From the NCBI GenBank assembly GCA_023432305.1, contig JAEYUT010000327.1, forward strand, positions 1-9,812: a stretch of 9,812 nucleotides of DNA. The letters run 5' to 3'. Positions 6,561-9,812 of the stretch are shown one piece after another. The stretch's first letter is position 1; each line of letters starts with the position of its first letter. The notes beneath the pieces are model-generated. The model made no database searches and had not been told where the DNA came from. It saw only the letters and a program-made list of their open reading frames with translations. The translations under genes and the position numbers were made by a program. The DNA is from Actinomycetes bacterium (GTDB lineage Bacteria > Actinomycetota > Actinomycetes > Actinomycetales > Microbacteriaceae).

Positions 6561-7345
6561 ACACCGTCACCCGACTCCCCCTCTACCTGCGTGTCATCGG
6601 CGTCTTCGTCGCGGTCTTCCTCATCGCGCCGCTGCTCGTCATCATCCCGGTGTCGTTCACCGGCAAGCAGAGCTTCGAGTTCCCGCCGAAGGAGTGGTCG
6701 CTCGACTACTACGTCAAGTTCTTCACCGACGAGGTGTGGATGGGGGCGCTTCGCACGTCGCTCGTCCTCGCCGTCGTGGTCGCGATCGTCGCAACGGTTC
6801 TCGGAACTCTCGCGTCGTTCGCCCTCGTGCGCGTCAACTTCCGCGGTCGCGAATTCGCGCGCACTGTGCTGCTGACGCCCATGATGGTTCCGTCGATCGT
6901 CGCCGCTGTCGCCGTCTACGCGGTCGCGCTGCGCACCGGCATGGTGGGCAACTTCCTCGGATTCGTGATCGCGCACACGATGCTGGCTCTGCCCTTCGTC
7001 ATCGTCGCGGTCACCGCGAGCCTGGGCACCTTCGATGTGCGTCTGGAGGATGCGGCGTCCAGCCTCGGAGCGAACAAGTTCACGACGTTCCGCCTCGTGA
7101 CGCTCCCGCTGCTGCTTCCCGGCATGCTCTCCGGCGCAGTGTTCGCCTTCGTCACGTCGTTCGACGAGGTCGTCATGGCGCTCTACCTCCAGAGCCCCAC
7201 CCTGCGCACCCTCCCTGTGCAGATGTACACGAGCGTCAAGCTGCAGACCGACCCGACGATCGCCGCTGCCTCCACCGTGATCGTCGTGATCACCTCGGCC
7301 GTCATTCTTCTCCCGCAACTGCTCAGAAAGGCAGACAAGTCGTGA
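6557..7345 (+). CDS. ABC transporter permease (PotC-like)
   Basis: This 262-residue second channel subunit has six predicted membrane segments, near 11-34, 65-91, 103-125, 130-153, 185-205 and 235-256. The EAA loop is well preserved: EDAASSLGA (164-172), then VTLPLLLPGM (181-190). SFDEVVMALYL (201-211) after the loop matches the SFDE/SLDD-type segment typical of PotC homologues. Length is normal for PotC. ATG 6557 overlaps the upstream stop (ATGA), with AGGAG at 6542-6546, and its own TGA overlaps the ATPase GTG, so the three genes should be translationally coupled and made in similar amounts. It is expected to pair with the preceding permease as a heterodimer. Confidence 0.92.
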   Translation: MNTVTRLPLYLRVIGVFVAVFLIAPLLVIIPVSFTGKQSFEFPPKEWSLDYYVKFFTDEVWMGALRTSLVLAVVVAIVATVLGTLASFALVRVNFRGREFARTVLLTPMMVPSIVAAVAVYAVALRTGMVGNFLGFVIAHTMLALPFVIVAVTASLGTFDVRLEDAASSLGANKFTTFRLVTLPLLLPGMLSGAVFAFVTSFDEVVMALYLQSPTLRTLPVQMYTSVKLQTDPTIAAASTVIVVITSAVILLPQLLRKADKS

Positions 7346-8421
7346 CCGACACCACGAATGCGAGCTCCGTCGTCCTCCGCAACGTCGTCAAGAGCTACGG
7401 CAACGGAACGGCGAACGCCGTCGACAACGTCAGCCTCACGATCGCGGGCGGCGAATTCATGACCTTCCTCGGACCGAGTGGTTCGGGGAAGACCACGACG
7501 CTCAACGCGATCGCCGGATTCCTCGACATCACCTCGGGTGAGATCCTGATCGCCGGCGAGGACGTCTCCCGCGTGCCCGCGCATAAGCGCGACCTGGGCA
7601 TGGTCTTCCAGCACTACGCGCTGTTCCCGCACCTGAGCGTGCTCGAGAACGTCGCCTTCCCGCTGTTCCGCCGCGGTGTCGCGAAGGCCGAGGCCCACGA
7701 GCGCGCCCGTGCGGTGCTCAAGGTCGTCGGGCTCGAGGGCTTCGAGGAGCGCCTCCCGAAGCAGCTCTCCGGTGGTCAGCAGCAGCGTGTCGCCGTGGCG
7801 CGCGCCGTCGTGTACAACCCGCGCGTCGTCCTCATGGACGAGCCGCTCGGCGCGCTCGACAAGCGCCTGCGCGAGCAGGTGCAGACCGAGATCAAGCGAC
7901 TCCACCGCGAGCTCGGCCTCACCTTCATCTACGTCACCCACGACCAGGAGGAGGCGCTCGCGCTGAGCGACCGCATCGCGGTCTTCAACGACGGACGCAT
8001 CGCCCAGGTGGGCACCGCGGAGGAGCTCTACGAGCGTCCCGCGAACCGCTTCGTCGCCAACTTCCTCGGCGAGTCGACCATCTGGTCCGGCTCCGTCGAC
8101 GGCGACGCATTCGTCATCGAGGGCGGCCTGCGCCTTCCGCTTCCCGCCGACCGCGCGGTCGCCGCTCCCGAGGCCGTCATGGTGCGCCCCGAGAACCTGC
8201 GCGTCGTCGCCGCGGATGCCGGCACCTCCGGCCCGCGCGTCGTCGGTCGCGTCGTCGAGACGATGTACCTCGGCTCCTCGGCGAAGACCGCAGTCGAGCT
8301 TCCCGGCGGCGTCACCGCAGTCGTGCGCACTCCTGCTGCGACCGCCGTCCCCGTCCAGGTCGGCGACGAGGTCGCCGTCACGTGGGATGACGCGCACGCC
8401 GTCTTCCTCGCCGCCAACTGA
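7342..8421 (+). CDS. ABC transporter ATP-binding protein (PotA-like)
   Basis: This 359-residue cytoplasmic ATPase powers the importer as a homodimer. All hydrolysis motifs are intact: Walker A GPSGSGKTT (44-52, Lys50), Q-loop Gln90 in MVFQHYALFP, signature LSGGQQQR (142-149), Walker B VVLMDEP (162-168) with catalytic Glu167, D-loop ALD (171-173), and the switch His200 in VTHDQEEAL. FLGES (241-245) marks the end of the ATPase domain, and a TOBE domain fills about 278-357, as in PotA/MalK-type importers, where it can sense substrate or regulators. GTG 7342 overlaps the permease stop (GTGA), and AGAAAGG at 7325-7331 is the likely ribosome binding site. The gene ends 27 nt before the second aminotransferase. 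Confidence 0.96.
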   Translation: MTDTTNASSVVLRNVVKSYGNGTANAVDNVSLTIAGGEFMTFLGPSGSGKTTTLNAIAGFLDITSGEILIAGEDVSRVPAHKRDLGMVFQHYALFPHLSVLENVAFPLFRRGVAKAEAHERARAVLKVVGLEGFEERLPKQLSGGQQQRVAVARAVVYNPRVVLMDEPLGALDKRLREQVQTEIKRLHRELGLTFIYVTHDQEEALALSDRIAVFNDGRIAQVGTAEELYERPANRFVANFLGESTIWSGSVDGDAFVIEGGLRLPLPADRAVAAPEAVMVRPENLRVVAADAGTSGPRVVGRVVETMYLGSSAKTAVELPGGVTAVVRTPAATAVPVQVGDEVAVTWDDAHAVFLAAN

Positions 8422-8448
8422 TCCCCCCACCTGCACAGGAGTCACACC

Positions 8449-9693
8449 ATGAGCACGTCATCGCTCCCCGCGATGCTCTACCCGTTCGCTCGCCCCACCG
8501 CGACCGAGTTCCTGCGGATCGTCCGCGGCGAGGGAACCCTCGTCTTCGACGACGAGGGCAACGACTACGTCGACGCGACCTCGTCGCTGTGGTTCGCGAC
8601 CGTCGGTCACGGCCGTACGCAGATCGCCGAGGCTGTCGCCGAGCAGATGTCGCGTCTCGCGGCGTTCCACACCTTCGAGCGCTTCTCGAACGACACCGTC
8701 GAGGAGCTCTCCGAGCTGCTCGTCGCCGACGCGCCCATGGATGACGCCCGTGTGTTCTTCACGAACTCGGGCTCGGAAGCGGCCGACACCGGCATCAAGA
8801 TCGCACGCGCCGCCCGAACCCTGCAGGGCAAGCCCGAGAAGTCGATCATCGTCGCGGTCGACGGAGCCTTCCACGGCGTCTCGTACGCCGGCATCTCGGT
8901 GGGCGGCATCCAGGATAACAAGAACCGCTTCGGCGCCACCCTGCCCGACGTCATCCACGTTCCCCGCCACGACATCGAGGCACTGCGTGCGGTGTTCGAG
9001 GAGCACGGCGACCGCATCGCCCTGTTCATGATCGAGCCCGTGCTCGGCGCGGCGGGCGTCTACCCGCCGCCGGAGGGCTTCCTGAAGCAGGTGCGCGAGC
9101 TGTGCGACGAGCACGACGTGTGGCTGCTGTTCGACGAGGTCGTCACCGGCTTCGGCCGCCTCGGCACGATGTGGGCCTCGCGCTACTTCGACGTGCGTCC
9201 CGATCTCGTCATGTTCGCGAAGGGTGTCACCTCGGGATATTTCCCGATGGGCGGCGTCTTCGTGGGCGCGAACGTGCGTGCGGCCCTCGAGTCGGACCCC
9301 GAGTTCCTGCTGCGCCACGGCCACACGTACTCCGGCCACCCGGCCGCGTCGGCTGCCGCGCTCGCCAACATCCGCATCCTGCGTGAGGAGAACCTGATCG
9401 CGAATGTGCCGCACATCGGCGCGCGCATCCGCGAGGGCCTCGACGCGATCCACGCCGACGGCCTCGTCGACGCTGTTCGCAGCGAGGGCGCCATGTGCGC
9501 TGTGCAGCTGCCGGAGAGCATCGAGGCCGTCGACATCCGCGAGCGGATGATCGCCGCCGACCGCGTCATCGTGCGCGCCATCGGCCGCTCGACGATCGCC
9601 ATGTCGCCCCCGTTCGTCACCACCGACGAGCAGATCGACCGAATCCTCGCGGCACTGCGCCGTGCCCTCGAGGACGTGCACGCCGGACGCTGA
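8449..9693 (+). CDS. Class III PLP-dependent omega-aminotransferase
   Basis: This 414-residue fold-type I aminotransferase has a canonical active site. It shows SLWFATVGHG (46-55, the aromatic substrate-pocket segment of omega-transaminases), the phosphate cup NSGSEAAD (106-113), FHG at 141-143, IEPVLG (195-200), DEVVTGFGRLG (229-239) with Asp229, Schiff-base Lys258 in FAKGVTSGYFPMGG, and Thr293 in HTYSGHP from the partner subunit. The C-terminal SPPF (386-389) is also typical. This pattern fits the beta-alanine/putrescine/diamine:pyruvate aminotransferase and BioA-like branch. AGGAG at 8437-8441, 7 nt before ATG 8449, sets the start. Being 27 nt after the ATPase, it is almost surely the last gene of the transporter operon, so it probably acts on the imported compound or on a product of it. 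It is clearly a different subgroup from the aminotransferase at 3130-4443. The exact substrate is not assignable. Confidence 0.93.
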   Translation: MSTSSLPAMLYPFARPTATEFLRIVRGEGTLVFDDEGNDYVDATSSLWFATVGHGRTQIAEAVAEQMSRLAAFHTFERFSNDTVEELSELLVADAPMDDARVFFTNSGSEAADTGIKIARAARTLQGKPEKSIIVAVDGAFHGVSYAGISVGGIQDNKNRFGATLPDVIHVPRHDIEALRAVFEEHGDRIALFMIEPVLGAAGVYPPPEGFLKQVRELCDEHDVWLLFDEVVTGFGRLGTMWASRYFDVRPDLVMFAKGVTSGYFPMGGVFVGANVRAALESDPEFLLRHGHTYSGHPAASAAALANIRILREENLIANVPHIGARIREGLDAIHADGLVDAVRSEGAMCAVQLPESIEAVDIRERMIAADRVIVRAIGRSTIAMSPPFVTTDEQIDRILAALRRALEDVHAGR

Positions 9694-9710
9694 ACCGGGG
9701 TGCGCGACGG

Positions 9711-9740
9711 ACGGCCGCGGATCGGGGGATCCGCGGCCGT
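9711..9740. terminator. Strong hairpin, probable terminator between convergent genes
   Basis: A perfect 13-bp GC-rich stem, ACGGCCGCGGATC (9711-9723) and its complement (9728-9740), closes a GGGG loop 17 nt after the aminotransferase stop. No T-run follows on either strand, which is common for terminators in high-GC actinobacteria. Its position between two converging genes suggests it serves both directions. Confidence 0.75.
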
Positions 9741-9744
9741 TCCG

Positions 9745-9812
9745 TCATTCCAGGCCCTGTGGCATATCGAGCAGCTCCTCGAGCTCCTCGCGCAGATCCT
9801 GCAGGGCGATGC
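9745..9812 (-). CDS. C-terminal fragment of a convergent gene, function unknown
   Basis: Reading the - strand from the window edge gives 21 codons and a TGA (9745-9747). The peptide is acidic and leucine/glutamate-rich (LREELEELLD) and ends MPQGLE. Third positions are nearly all G or C, as in the other genes, and the stop sits 4 nt from the hairpin, both of which favour a real gene end. The Leu/Glu pattern suggests a terminal amphipathic helix. Nothing more can be said of its product because the rest lies outside the window. Confidence 0.5.
   Translation of the reverse strand, partial: IALQDLREELEELLDMPQGLE

Noticed and set aside
6694..8421. Apparent 575-residue + strand protein in which an Arg/His-rich segment precedes the ATPase
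   Set aside because: The upstream part is the out-of-frame reading of the second permease gene that happens to stay open. The ATPase starts at GTG 7342, at the permease stop overlap.
4551..8421. Naming the importer potDBCA for putrescine/spermidine
   Set aside because: Family membership is clear, but the expected acidic amine ligands in the binding protein are not found by hand alignment, so a substrate-specific name is not justified.
1..9812. CRISPR arrays, insertion sequences, tRNA/rRNA genes, toxin-antitoxin or defence genes
   Set aside because: No regularly spaced repeats, transposase motifs, tRNA-like cloverleaf or relevant domains were seen. Intergenic space is at most about 107 nt.

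Overview
The window is high-GC DNA (roughly two thirds G+C by eye) with strongly GC-biased third codon positions, GTG as well as ATG starts, and a serine/glycine-rich lipoprotein linker. This points to a high-GC actinobacterium; a Microbacteriaceae-type genome is a plausible guess but cannot be proved here. Nearly every base is coding. Eight complete genes and one 5'-truncated gene lie head to tail on the + strand, followed by a strong hairpin and the last codons of a convergent gene on the - strand.

Region by region. (1) 1-3050: the C-terminal part of an FAD-linked oxidase/dehydrogenase of the alkyl-DHAP-synthase/YgcU type, an FGGY-family carbohydrate kinase, and a LysR-type regulator. Both junctions overlap (1 and 4 nt), so the three are probably one transcript. 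(2) 3051-3129: a short AT-richer gap with overlapping inverted repeats that look like a LysR box, directly before the next gene. (3) 3130-4443: a class III PLP aminotransferase with an unusual phosphate-binding loop. (4) 4444-4550: a gap holding a good sigma70-like promoter (TTGACA-N17-GATAGT). (5) 4551-8421: a complete ABC importer of the spermidine/putrescine (PotABCD/F) superfamily, in the order lipoprotein binding protein, permease, permease, ATPase; the last three genes overlap by 4 nt each. (6) 8449-9693: a second class III aminotransferase of the omega-transaminase type, 27 nt downstream. (7) 9694-9812: a 13-bp-stem hairpin and the C-terminus of a - strand gene.

The likely logic is uptake and breakdown of an amine-bearing compound. 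The importer brings it in, one or both aminotransferases remove the amino group to leave a carbonyl, the FAD enzyme oxidises a hydroxyl group, and the kinase traps the hydroxylated product as a phosphate. The LysR protein would sense an inducer. The substrate is not identified. The transporter family name suggests a polyamine, but a hand alignment indicates that the binding protein lacks the acidic residues which hold polyamine amino groups in PotD/PotF. The FAD-oxidase/FGGY-kinase pair (as in the poorly understood E. coli ygcU/ygcE pair) suggests a polyol- or sugar-like carbon skeleton. An amino-polyol, amino-sugar derivative or amino acid-like ligand is therefore as plausible as putrescine. 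I see no CRISPR array, transposon, tRNA, rRNA, phage or defence gene. The most novel element is this unassigned catabolic cluster.
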